Below are positions 8,631 to 19,514 of a stretch of DNA of 23,252 nucleotides, piece by piece. The notes under the pieces were generated by a model. It worked only from the letters and a program-made list of their open reading frames with translations, was not told where the DNA came from and did no database searches. Source of the stretch: Rhodocollybia butyracea (taxonomy: Eukaryota; Basidiomycota; Agaricomycetes; Agaricales; Omphalotaceae); contig JADNRY010000865.1 of the NCBI GenBank assembly GCA_015501585.1, positions 1 to 23,252 of the forward strand. Direction: 5' to 3'. The translations under genes were made by a program, and so were the position numbers. Within the stretch, counting starts at the first letter, position 1, and the number at the start of each line of letters is the position of its first letter.

Positions 8631-9854
8631 TCATATTCGATCCTGCTTACGCGACCCTTTGCTCTTTCGCGGTTTTGACGAAACTTGTAGTTTGGCCTTT
8701 CTTTTGAGCTCCTCGGAAGCAGATTCAGTTCCAGATGGCTTCGGTGTAGCTTTTACCTTTTCCTGCAGTTCCGCAAGTGACATTGGAGAAGGCATAGAGG
8801 CCTTCAATTCTCTCCGTTTCTTCAACTCAACCCAATTAACCAGCCATGTCTGCCCTAGCCCAAAGATTGCCGATGTTAGCCAGTAAAGCGTTACTGCCTG
8901 CGACAGGTTAAACATGATCTAGAACAAATAAACGCGAAGCTTACTCCAGGGGCAATCGAAGCCAAACCTATCCTGAAAACCGACATTATCCTCATCGAAT
9001 CCTTCATGTTGGACCTCAACTTGAACCTCATTGTTAGCCACTTATTCCCACTCTTTTCCACCGTCTCCGCCATGTTCTTCTCACTAGCTTTTAACGCCTC
9101 TTTCTCTGCAGGATTCAAGATCCAATGGCTGGACTCGACATTGGCCATAGTAACGAGACCCAGTATGACAGGAAGCGTGAACGTGACATCGGGGTGATTT
9201 AACGTGGTTAGAGTGAGGAACGACTCCGAGTCAAACGGCGAAGTAGGGTCTGCAGCCAGACGAGCAAAACATATAGTCATGGCCATAAAAAGCGGAGCTT
9301 GGGTGACGAAAGGCAACCAAGCCGTTGTAACAGTCCTGCACTTGTGTGTTTTCACCAGTTCCTTTTCTTTCACTTTCATCTGAGGACAGTGTTAAAATTA
9401 AAACAGGAAGATATCTGAACGGTACACACAATATCATGACAACGTTTTGCGTGAATTTTACCTCTAGTATTCTGGTCTTCTAGTAGTCCTTCTGCCCGCA
9501 TGGCAATAGCTTGTTCGTGCATGACGATAGGCCGCATTTGCCGTAGAACGGGAAGGACATGTTCCTCATAGCGTAGCCGGCGGCTCGTAGTCTACGAAGA
9601 CAGGTAAAACGCGTATTTTGAAAAAATGAATGTTTTACACGTACCCAGAAAGCGACTGGAAGAAGTGCAGTTCGGAAAGCGACAGTGGCGAGGATGATGG
9701 TGGCAGAATACGCGGGCCAATTCACAGGATAAGGCAAGGCAAGAGCGAGATCTAAAAAACCTTCATTGAAATACTGAACAAAATGTCGCTTGTGAGTTGG
9801 TGGAATGATTTTATATCTGAGGCATGATGACGGTCGAAGACGAGTGGAAAGCAT
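8631..9854 (-). CDS. COX18: COX18-like YidC/Oxa1 family insertase of the mitochondrial inner membrane
   Basis: Cox18 inserts the C-terminal tail of mitochondrially encoded Cox2 across the inner membrane. The basic, Arg-rich N-terminus (MLSTRLRPSSCLRYK) fits a mitochondrial presequence. Recognisable family segments are EGFLDLALALPYP, YSATIILATVAFRTALLPVAFW, PFVTQAPLFMAMTICFARL, DSESFLTLTTLNHPD and AVTLYWLTSAIFGL, giving several membrane helices. The last part is a basic soluble tail, SKPRKSKGSRK. Exons 9854-9645, 9591-9462, 9372-8945 and 8897-8631 give about 344 aa in one frame. The third exon needs an AAG acceptor at 9374-9373; the stronger-looking CAG seven bases upstream would break the frame. 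COX18 fits better than OXA1 because the protein is short with this start region, but OXA1-like naming is possible. Confidence 0.88.
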
Positions 9855-9996
9855 AACTGAAAAATTTGATCAAGTTTTATCACGGGTGTACATACAAGGT
9901 ATCGCAGTGAAATATGGTTTAGTACACTACAAATGCCAGTGGTATCGCGGATTCGTGCTACAGATAATAAAATAGAGTGGTACAGTTCGTAAAAAT

Positions 9997-10642
<646 letters not shown>

Positions 10643-10719
10643 GGGAGTTGAGAGAAGTTCTATGAATTGAACCCGACCCGAATAAGGAAATAATATAAGC
10701 GCCCATGTGACATTGTCTA

Positions 10720-10731
10720 CTTCGCGCGCAG
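10720..10731. promoter_or_regulatory. GC-rich E2F/MBF-like site in the CENP-A / GFD2-like promoter
   Basis: CTTCGCGCGCAG lies in the 132-bp shared promoter and contains TTCGCGC, close to E2F and MBF-type G1/S elements. CENP-A is cell-cycle regulated in many eukaryotes, so a role is plausible, but the site is called by eye. Confidence 0.3.
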
Positions 10732-10774
10732 TTTCTCGCAGCTGATCCTCAATCGTGTTTTGTAGAATACCACC

Positions 10775-12307
10775 ATGACCTTCGCCACTGTAACTGGATA
10801 TTATCGATACACTGACATCTGGTTTGCGTGGCCCTCGCGTTGTGGCGAATACGAAGAAGTCTTGAAAGCCATGCTGGGTAACCGTTCATACGATTCTTGT
10901 ACTCTACGCCTGCTCATCTATCATCAAGCGCACGATGCACTGGTAAGCCCAGATCATCCCCTTCACGTTGATGGTGTAGATGGTGCCCAACTTTTCATCG
11001 GTACATTTGCTGCTCCCTCGATTTGAGGTCTTTCCTGATCGCTCATTACAATAGGCACCTTGAAAACCGGCGAAATTCGTCTTTTATTTTCTTCAAAACA
11101 AGTCGATTATGTACGATATTATCTCCACAAAGTCGGATTAACAGAAAAATTGGTCCCACTTCCATATTCCAACTGCCTTATACGCGAGCAAGACCTGCGT
11201 GGCGTCTCCACCCAAGTCTTCAGGACAGGTGGTGAACTAAAGAAAAACTTCAAAGTACTCGCATTGTCTATCACCTTTCATTTGCACTCATTTACTGTGC
11301 CTAGAAAATCGACAAGTTCAGCAAAGGACTGAAGAATTCTGATGATCCCCCCTTAGCTTTCCGACGTTCGTGCTTCGAAAAGGCTCGGATGCTGTGGCAA
11401 GGAAAGACTGGGGCTTGGTGTTCCATTGATATCGAAGCTTGGGAGATGGATCATCGCTTGATCACAGAGTTTGGATGGTCCACTATTCATTGGGAAGAAG
11501 GCACAGAAGTCCAAGGCGGAGGGCACCTCATTGTAAAGGAATACGAGACCTATCGTAACGGAAAGTATGTAGCCGATAATCAAAAGGTATTGGTATTGTC
11601 TTTCCTCCACCACACTGGAAATTTACCGTTTCCCAACTCTCCACAGAACTATCAATGGGGGAAAAGCGAAATCGTGCCAAAGAAACAGTTCAAAACACAG
11701 ATACAAATGCTACTTACAGACTTGAAGAGACAATTTAGCCATCTCTTCATGGTCTTCCATGTTGCAAAAGGTGATATCGAGTGAGTAGACTATACTTCCT
11801 TCTCGGGCATCTCATATGGACCATGAGTCTGTTTCGCAATAGATATCTGAATTCATCCATGATCGAAGCAAACTTGAACGACTTGTCATACACCCTCCCT
11901 GATGGTACTTCTCCACAGCCCGGCGTCTACGTTGTCGACACTGCAGAACTTTTTGGTGGACTTATAGGCCAAGGAAATGATAATCGCAGCTTGGAACAAA
12001 TGTGCAACCAACTCCAACTCCAACCCCGATTTCTACACAATGCTGGTAATGACGCTCATGTAGGTGTTCTCCACTTTGCCGAAGTGTTCTCTTTGTCTGA
12101 TTCTCCGATTCTCTGCATACTTAGTTTACTCTTGCGGCTTGCCAATCCATGGCCAGTGGTGCGACCGTTGACATGCAACGTGAAGAGCGTTGGCCTAACA
12201 AGACTGAAAAAGGGACAGTGAGAGTAGATGCGAAGGCACTTGGGGGTGAATCTGAGTACTCCGATGATTCAGATGGGGAGGAAGATTCGCTGACTAAATA
12301 TATCTGA
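10775..12307 (+). CDS. GFD2-like protein with DEDD exonuclease (RNase H-like) fold
   Basis: It resembles the fungal Gfd2/YDR514C group. Gfd2 was named for a link with the mRNA-export helicase Dbp5; the biochemical activity is uncertain. The RNase H-like acidic residues are visible: SIDIEAWE (Asp184, Glu186), FHVAKGDIEYL (Asp279), and HNAGNDAHFTL (His346, Asp351), a DEDDh-type set. Other family phrases are ITEFGWS, HLIVKEYETYRNG and VVDTAELF. Exons 10775-11000, 11055-11254, 11305-11586, 11647-11780, 11843-12059 and 12125-12307 give 413 aa without a frame break. A GT near 10943 looks like a donor but is not needed, since the frame reads through it into GAQLFIGTLKTGEIRLLF. The C-terminus is acidic (DDSDGEED). 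The ATG context (ACCACC ATG A) is good. Confidence 0.85.
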
Positions 12308-12488
12308 GTCGCGTCAATGACGAGACTATTAGTATATGGTCAAGATGTATATGTATTTTGCGCTTCGTGTACCAACTCATGCGATTCTAAGGAACCAGCG
12401 AACTATTTTGATTCTGGGAAACACCTGAGTTGACGTAAGTACTGATGACGCGCTTGAGCGCCTTGGCCTTAGTATATCCATCATCATC

Positions 12489-12863
12489 ATGGAACATCGG
12501 CCTCGATACCCTCAGCCATTTACACTACCTGAAGCTCTTCTTCTCGATGTATCAACAATATCTGAAGGTAGCTCACTCATTTAAGGCAGATGCAGCGTAT
12601 CTAATCGTGTAATCAGAGATAACAAGGCTGCAATACTCCATTAAACGTCTTCGGGAAACGCAGGAGATACTTCAAGACACCATCAATGAAGCAGAATCTC
12701 CAGACATGGCCGATGTGGAGATAGTAAATGCCATCAAGGAAAATGAACAAGTTATGTGCGTAGTAACGCTGAGTACTCATTTTGTATTAATTGCCACTGC
12801 AGAGGCTCCCAAGAAGAGCGTATATTGATATTAAAAACTTGCGTTAGCAGACAAAGGCGTTAA
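12489..12863 (+). CDS. Small coiled-coil protein, possibly Tma17/Adc17-like proteasome assembly chaperone
   Basis: Three exons (12489-12567, 12617-12755, 12803-12863) encode 92 aa. The protein begins MEHRPRYPQPFTLPEALLLD, followed by a heptad-rich helix (ITRLQYSIKRLRETQEILQ), an acidic linker, and a second helix (VIGSQEERILILK). This two-helix pattern with IKENEQVIGSQEERI recalls Tma17, which binds an Rpt subunit during 19S base assembly. The likeness is to pattern rather than a diagnostic motif, so a different short coiled-coil protein is possible. The introns are 47-49 nt and fit the frame exactly, which supports a real gene. It lies about 180 bp downstream of the GFD2-like gene and converges with PHAF1. 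Confidence 0.7.
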
Positions 12864-13096
12864 TGCAGGACCACATTACGATGTTAATGTTAATATAAAG
12901 CCTACTGGGAAAGCACCCGCATTCAATGCGCAGGATAATCGTGGCCTTATCGAGGAAGACGATTCAGGAGGACTTCATCTTTGAAGGTAGGCTGTCAACA
13001 TATTCGTTCAACTGTACTCAAAACATATATACAATATACAACAGTGATCATCACACTGTAGGGGGGATACGTTCTAGTTGGGGTCCAAGAAGAATG

Positions 13097-14582
13097 CTAG
13101 AATAGAGTTACAGATACAACTTGAGATGCCTCAGAGACTTCCAGGATGATTCCATCATAACCATGAACTGCATTATTCCAGTGAGCAAAGAAAAGAGCAT
13201 CCAGTCAAACTCACGACGTGTTGTAGCGCTAGGCAGCGTAATATTGTCCTCATCGTCTGTGCGATCAAGTAGCATGGATGGTGGAGGCTCTCTCGGACTA
13301 AGAAAGTGACTGATGGTCTCGAACTGTCTTGCACTGAGTGGAGTCAGGAGCATAAGGTAGTTCTAGTACTTACCCTATCATAAAATCGCTTTCTCGGAGG
13401 TGTGTCTTGAATCAGTGTCAGCGAATCTCACAATATTGAGCCCTATAAACTGACTGACCATCTTCGTCGTCCTCTGGCTTCCCTTCGATTTCCCAGTTGC
13501 ATCGCTTATACATTTGGAATAGTGGAGATCCAGGCTATCAAGCTAAGCACATCAACCTGAGGAACGTCATAGCAAACGTACCACGTTAGACTGTAGTATA
13601 ATCTTCTTTACGATGTGAGTCTTTCCCGAGATGTAAAAGTCTATCCCATGCTGGAAGTAGTTGTAGAAATCTAGATGATTTGTGAATCATGGACAGACAG
13701 GAAGAGCTTGTATAGTCCTACATCCTGAATCGGAGTCATCATAAGTCTGAAGGGAGGAATGTATCGTCATTCGATCGTCTTCTTTATAGTGAACGCGGAG
13801 AGGATGACCAAGAGCAATAGTCAGGTCTTGTGCTGTTGTTGTACCGATGCGAACGTGTACAGGCATGCTCGTGGAGGGATGAAAATGTAGCGTTACGCCA
13901 TCGTGAACCTATTCCCATTTAATTCAAAGAACTTTCTGACTACAAAGCTAGCCACGCACCTTGACGACTGCTAGTGAGATATCTCCGTTCATCACAGGGC
14001 ATTCAGCCACTTCACCGAGAACATCGCCTTGTTCTTCAGCTTCTTTTTGCGAAATAAGAACTCGTTTCACCTCTTGCAGTCGGTCTTCATGATGAGCACC
14101 TGAACGACCATCGCCGATACCATCCTCTTCAAAGCTGAACCAAACACCAGGATATCGCAGATCATCTCCAGCATATGTAGGCCCAAATGTGCGGCTGACG
14201 CCAACTCTTCTAAGCACTTCATCCGTTGATGAGAGTACCGTATCTTTATAGCGTAGAGTCACAGGAGGATTCGTTTCTCTTAGTTTCCGAACACAGATTG
14301 TTCGTAGCCGCTGGTGTTTGCCAGAAAAGAGAAGATCAAGATGTGGGCGGAGATGAAGAATTATCGGTGTCGTTGAAGAAGCGTCAGGATCATATTTGAT
14401 GTCAACTTGTGGAAACAAATGTTGCATCTGGCGTAACATCTCTATCATAGACCATAGTGAAGCCCCTGGAAGTTCATGTCAATGCATTGTTAGTGGAAGT
14501 GTGAGAGTAAATTCGATTTACCTAATTCAAAGGGGCCCAGTCCATGCCCTGGGCATATTTCTACGTCTAGAGTGGAGAACAT
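13097..14582 (-). CDS. PHAF1: PHAF1/UPF0183 family protein
   Basis: UPF0183 proteins are conserved across eukaryotes; human PHAF1 (C16orf70) has been tied to autophagic and phagosomal membranes. The start, VEICPGHGLGPFELG followed by LFPQVDIKYDPDA, is the family signature. Next come LLFSGKHQRLRTI, VTLRYKDTVLSSTDEVLRR and GVSRTFGPTYAGDDLRYPG. The second half has YFYNYFQHGIDFYI and KKIILQSNVPGSPLFQMYKR. Eight exons (14582-14522, 14465-13960, 13908-13722, 13670-13582, 13534-13459, 13405-13374, 13323-13215, 13167-13097) give 376 aa in one unbroken frame. Seven introns make it among the most intron-rich genes here. It shares a short divergent promoter with DPB2. Confidence 0.93.
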
Positions 14583-14645
14583 GGTACGAAGACACGGAAG
14601 AAATACCGATTCGGTCGGTCACGTCACACGTTGGGGATCAGTCCA

Positions 14646-14655
14646 TGCACGTGCA
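14646..14655. promoter_or_regulatory. 10-bp palindrome with CACGTG in the PHAF1 / DPB2 promoter
   Basis: TGCACGTGCA is a perfect palindrome around an E-box, in the 171-bp gap between the two divergent start codons. Nearby, TCGCGTCG (14691-14698) holds a CGCGT core like an MBF element, which would suit a replication gene. Both are read by eye. Confidence 0.3.
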
Positions 14656-14753
14656 ATGTGACGATAGCGTTTCTTTTTGCAACCACCACGTCGCGTCGTG
14701 CTTCGCGGTCGTTCTGCTCTTTAACTGGTTCCTTAGCTTAAAGTGACTTTAAA

Positions 14754-16919
14754 ATGTCGAATAAACGCCAGCAGATTATAATAAAGGCGTGTCTTTTCCT
14801 TTATGTCCATGTATTGTCCGTAATACTCCCCAATAGGTCTTCAGAAAGTTCAGCAACTCGCTTGGCCCAGACTCTTTAGACTTTTTAGAGCAAATACTGG
14901 ATGCACACGAGATTGAAGATGAGAACGTCGAGACATCCATTGAAACTTTGGCGAAGGAATATAACAAGCAAGATGGCACGTTTTCCTGTCTCCATTCCAT
15001 TTTCGGCACTAATACGAGCGCAGATGCGACAATGAAAGTGTCGGTAGAGGTCCTACAGAAAGTCTATGAACTATTGCAAGACCAAGGCCAAGACGAACAG
15101 GAGACGGAGACTCTCGACCCCGACAGTCATCTTCACTTTATCAACGCTTTTGAAATGCCTAGCTGGCATTGGTCTATCGAGCGCGGAACATTTGAAAAGT
15201 AATCACTCACTATTTTGGCATGTTTATCTTGCTCAACGATAATAGGACTGCCAACTCTTCAACGATGTCGGGTTCTGCCGATTCGCGTGTCTTTGCTGTT
15301 CGAGACCGTCTGAATATAATCAAACAATGCATCTTGCGGAATGAACACTTTGCACCCTCAACGCTTCCATCAAGGGACAGAGATCGCCTCGTCACGGTAG
15401 TTGTTCTTTAAACCACAGAGCGTACTTCCATCTGATCTCACTAGCTAAGGTCCACAAAACAACTGCTGGGTCGAGTTGCAGAGCGATTTTTACTCATGGG
15501 AATGCTTGCTCGATCCAAGGAAGCAAACTGTGCTTAGAAGATGCAGATGGAAGCGTCGAACTAGACTTTTCACAGCTTGTGAGTGTTATTCTTGCGTGGT
15601 TACCATCGTCAAATAATGGCTAGTTCAGGATGAACCAGGGGATGGCTTGTTTACCGAAGGCTGCTTTGCTCTCGTCGAAGGAGAGTACACTGATGAAAGT
15701 AAATTGGAAATCATTGCTATAGGCCACCCTCCATGCGAGTCTAGGCAAACAGCACGTACGACGGACCTTTTTGATTTGGGAATTGATCTTTAACGAATGT
15801 AATCCATATATGGACACATTGACTTTCTGGGAAAAGCATCAACCTCACTACTTGATGATGTGCGCTACTTGTTCATTCGAATCCGATTTGATTGTTTGTT
15901 TACCTATCTTATAGAAAAACTCTCCATCCGTGTACAAGAAGAGCTCTCTGATTTACATTTTTTCTTTCTCTCTGATGTTTGCTGGACAATCCCCTCACAC
16001 TTCCTGGTATCAAGAAGATGCTCGATAACTGTGTGGAAAATGAATTCATTCCCAAAGTCATTGTGCTTTGTGGCAACTTTACAACCCAATCCATTGCTCA
16101 CGGGAATGCGCGAGATATCCAACGCTACCAAGGTTCTTTCAACTACTGATTGTACATGCACTCTCATTTAGTGGAACCACAGATAACTTTGATGCCTGGC
16201 GGATCTTGTTGCCTCTTTTCCGTCAATAACACGTACAACGCACTTTGTTTTTTGTACCAGGCCCATTGGACCTGACTTCGAATTCAACTTTACCTCGACG
16301 TCCGATATTACCTAGCTTAATGACACGCGTAAAATCCAGATCCCAAAAGTGCATTTTGGGTCAAATCCTTGCCGGATAAAGTTCTTTGACCAGGAGATCG
16401 TAATATACAGAGACGACTGTATGGCAAAGATGCTCAGAAGCGTTGTCGGTGTCGGCGTTAAACCAGATGTTGATAGTGACGATCTCAAGCGATTTGTGAG
16501 TCCCGTCGGTTTGTGAGCAATTCTTTCGCCCTGAGCTGGTTTGCAGCTGGTGCAAACGATCCTGGACCAAGCGCACCTTAGCCCGCTGACAATCAATATT
16601 CAACCTACGCTATCGGAGTATGATCATTCTCTTCGTCTGTATCCTCTCCAACAGCTGTAAGTGTGAATCTCTGAGCCTCTCATCAATTTTTAAAGACTGT
16701 CTGGTAGCTGGTACTCGCAGACAAATATGACAGATATAAAAAAACATATACAGGGTGTCATGTTTTTAACCCTGGCACCTTTGTGGGGGATTCCTTCACC
16801 TTTTCGACGTATAAACCAGCAGAAATTAACTCGGAAGAATGGTAAGTCACTTAGAAGGGTAGTGTCAAGCAGGGTCTAACTCTCCTTGCAGTATGTTAGA
16901 TGTAGATCAGCCTCAGTAG
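14754..16919 (+). CDS. DPB2: DNA polymerase epsilon subunit B (Dpb2), frame broken by several indels
   Basis: Dpb2 is the essential second subunit of the leading-strand polymerase and links it to the CMG helicase. The N-terminal domain ([19 protein letters not shown], then [13 protein letters not shown], then ERGTFEK) is followed by the OB part ([19 protein letters not shown]) and the inactive phosphoesterase-like part ([61 protein letters not shown]). It ends [10 protein letters not shown] and a short last exon (16892-16919). About twelve exons are inferred. Apparent one-base losses lie near 15523, 15860, 15980, 16195, 16340, 16648 and 16802, with a T gained near 16250. The acceptor before 15803 is also not canonical. 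Two introns have GC donors (14787, 14976). Nothing but indels breaks the gene, so assembly error is more likely than decay. Confidence 0.9.
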
Positions 16920-17425
16920 CTTCAAAGTCTGTGCAGGTTTTACGGTGCAAATGGAAAGTATAGGAACTATCTTTAACACTTAACACTATACAGCGATCTT
17001 AGTCTGAGTACTTATTTCCGGGAAGCAAAGATTTATCGTCTGTTCTTTGATATGGTCGCCTGACTCAAAGATATTCTCGTGTCCAAGCCAATCCAGGCTA
17101 TTATTCTACCTCAGCCTAATGAAGTAGGCAGGGGTAGGGTACAGATTGGACTCATTGCTTGCACCACACCGTCCGACGTGATAGTTTGAGATCATCTATC
17201 CCGGATTGCTCACATTGACATCTCGTTAGCGACAATGCTCGTTCGTATGGGCTCCTCAGTGTCCCAAACTGTCGTCGATGCGCGCCAAGTTGCCAGATTT
17301 TACCATTGTTTAGAATTTCATTCCCTGAGTTTCTCCGAGAGGAGGTTCCCAGTAGATTTCATCATCGCATGTTCTTCCGTATCAAGCCCCTTCACTTCTT
17401 CCCTTCATCGATCGCAGGCACAACA
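16920..17425. other. Intergenic region DPB2 to esterase
   Basis: About 500 bp with no gene I can support. It should contain the DPB2 3' end and the promoter of the downstream esterase. I see no repeats, transposon ends or RNA gene in it. Confidence 0.5.
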
Positions 17426-18779
17426 ATGCTCGCTCAGGTGGTCTTATTACACGGCCCGCTTCTCATTGCATAAATGACACCACGATTTCCCCAAACCTGA
17501 TGATGTTCCTACTTTCTACTTTAACTCGGTCTTGTCCTAAACCCGCATTTATTGCTGGTCATATTACGAACGTCGTCCTCTTTGGCGACTCGTACACAGG
17601 TACTTTTCTAGGTTACGCTAATCCTGTTGAATCGCTCATGCTTGTACATAGACCAGTCTCGTGGCACATAGTATTGCGAATGGCTCATTCCCTGGCAAAG
17701 ATTATCAAGAAGTGTTTCCTCCTGTCAGATCATCAATTCCATTTCCTATCGCCCAAGACTTATTTGAGTTCTACAGGCTGACACTGCTGCGGATGGTGCG
17801 GGTACAGTGGCCTTGGTATCTGGGACTCTATGGCAATTACACGATTTGGAATTATGCAGTCGGCGGAGCGGTTTGTTCAAACAATCTGACGCCGCTATCT
17901 GGAGAACCCGATGTTGCTTTCGGGCAAACAGCATGGTTTATTCAAGTATCACATTGAAAACTACAATACTTCCCAGCAGAGGTTGCTTCTTGATTCCTCT
18001 GATTTTGTTGTGATTACCTTTATCGGCACGAACGACTGGGTATTGACTCGGTTTGTCACGTTTAACGAGTCTGTCAATGCTTCGCTGCCAGATGTCGCCG
18101 ATTGCCAGTTGAACCACCTGAGAGAAATGCATGCCCTTGGTGCACGGAAATTTATACTCAACTTCCTGATCCCTTTACAACTAACAAAGCTGTACTCGAA
18201 TTCTTCTGCGCCGACCATCTATTTCCCAGAGGTCCATGACGGCAATGCTTGGAATCAGGGCATGTAACAAATCTTGTGCACAGTCTTAACCGGATACTCA
18301 GAGACGGATTCGCGTTCTCAATGCGGAATGGGCGGGAGACGGCACAGTCGAGTATTTTGATACTTACGGGTTCTTTTCAGAAATGTATCATAATCCCACG
18401 CCTTTTTTCAATGGATCGATACCCGCAAATGTTACTGGGCATTGTCACCAATGTGAGGCCTTAATACGATACGGTATTCAGAAATGTCATTGACGACGTA
18501 CTGGACAGGTCCGGATCCTTTCAACTTTACTTTCTGCGGGATAGGCGACTGCACTCTAGCTGAACGCGATTCTTATATGTGGTGAGACGAGTCTATCCTG
18601 GGCAGGCTTATGCACTAACAGGTCTTTCTGGGTTTGTAGGTGGGATGAACTTCACCCCAGTGAGCAAACTGGGAGGTATAAATGCGACTATTACTGGATC
18701 TAGACCAAGCACTGATATACCCCGCAGGAATCTAGCGGCAGAGATGTTCAAGAAAATAGAGGGAAAGTCTCAGTATTAA
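17426..18779 (+). CDS. Secreted SGNH/GDSL esterase, carbohydrate esterase family 16 type; frame broken
   Basis: CE16 enzymes remove acetyl groups from plant cell-wall oligosaccharides. The SGNH blocks are all visible: NVVLFGDSYTG (block I Ser), WNYAVGGAVCSN (block II Gly), VITFIGTNDW (block III Asn), and WWDELHPSEQTGR (block V Asp and His). Between them are family phrases such as PDVADCQLNHLREMHALGARKF and NPTPFFNGSIPANVTGHCHQC (given here in parts). Introns near 18451-18510, 18582-18638 and 18675-18727 are needed to join the C-terminal exons; the gene ends KSQY at 18779. The probable start at 17426 gives a hydrophobic MLAQVVLLHGPLLIA, suiting a signal peptide. At least five frame changes occur (near 17475, 17530, 17650, 17945, 18264 and 18310). 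As given it cannot be translated whole. Confidence 0.78.
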
Positions 18780-19514
18780 ATACATACAGGTTAGTGCAGG
18801 TTAATGCCCCCAAACTTTAGCTTACGCTGTGGCTGATGTTTAGTGGTATGATGGAACAAGTATTTACGTGGATATTGTAAGAAAAAATTGAAGGAATTGC
18901 ACGGTACTTGACCTGGGAACTCCAAGAGTCACTTCCTCGTGGTACCAGTAGGTACATAGTATTAAGTGTAGCGTTCGGCTCCGCCTAGTAGCTGGACAAC
19001 GGGATTCAAACGATAAAGTGATCGTGACGTCACGGTAAAGAAATAGCGTGGAGTTTTGCTGGTCAGGCGCCCAGTCGGCAGTATTCAAAGTTCGAGAAAG
19101 CGGTCCCATAAGGAAAATATAGCCGGTCCACAAGTGTGTAAGTATGTAGAAGTACTGGGACTCGGTGTTCTTAATGGGACTGCTCCCTTCAATCGAAAAC
19201 TAGCGTTACATAGTTTGAGCGTTCGAATTTGACCCGCTTGCCGACTAGTAATAATGAAAAGTTTACAAAAACGCTCACGGGCGCTCAGCGCGCTTACCCG
19301 CGGCATCAACTCTTGCTTCATTCCCACCAACTCAGAAGCTTTTTCGATGTCCTGGGCGTGATTCTCAACTCTTTTCTTCTGTTACTTGCTTCAGGATCTG
19401 CTCAACCCTCACTATAACTCTGTTCGACGTCGCTCGTTTCTAATCAGTGTAATAATCTCAAACGGTCAGTGAGTTACCAGGTCTCGTACAGACGCCATAA
19501 ATCTTTTACAGATA
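18780..19514. other. Intergenic region esterase to FMP27
   Basis: 735 bp with no protein or RNA gene I can support. Small open frames here show no family resemblance. It holds the CRE-like palindrome at 19023-19034. A pyrimidine-rich stretch ending TTTTACAG lies just before the FMP27 start (19505-19512) and could be a leader-intron acceptor. Confidence 0.5.
19023..19034. promoter_or_regulatory. CRE-like palindrome TGACGTCA
   Basis: CGTGACGTCACG is a perfect 12-bp palindrome containing the full bZIP/ATF element TGACGTCA. It lies about 480 bp upstream of the proposed FMP27 start and 245 bp past the esterase stop. A function is only suggested. Confidence 0.35.

Noticed and set aside
10943..10979. 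A short intron (GTAAGC to GTGTAG) in the GFD2-like gene
   Set aside because: At 37 nt it is shorter than other introns here, and removing it puts the family sequence GAQLFIGTLKTGE out of frame. The uninterrupted frame is better.
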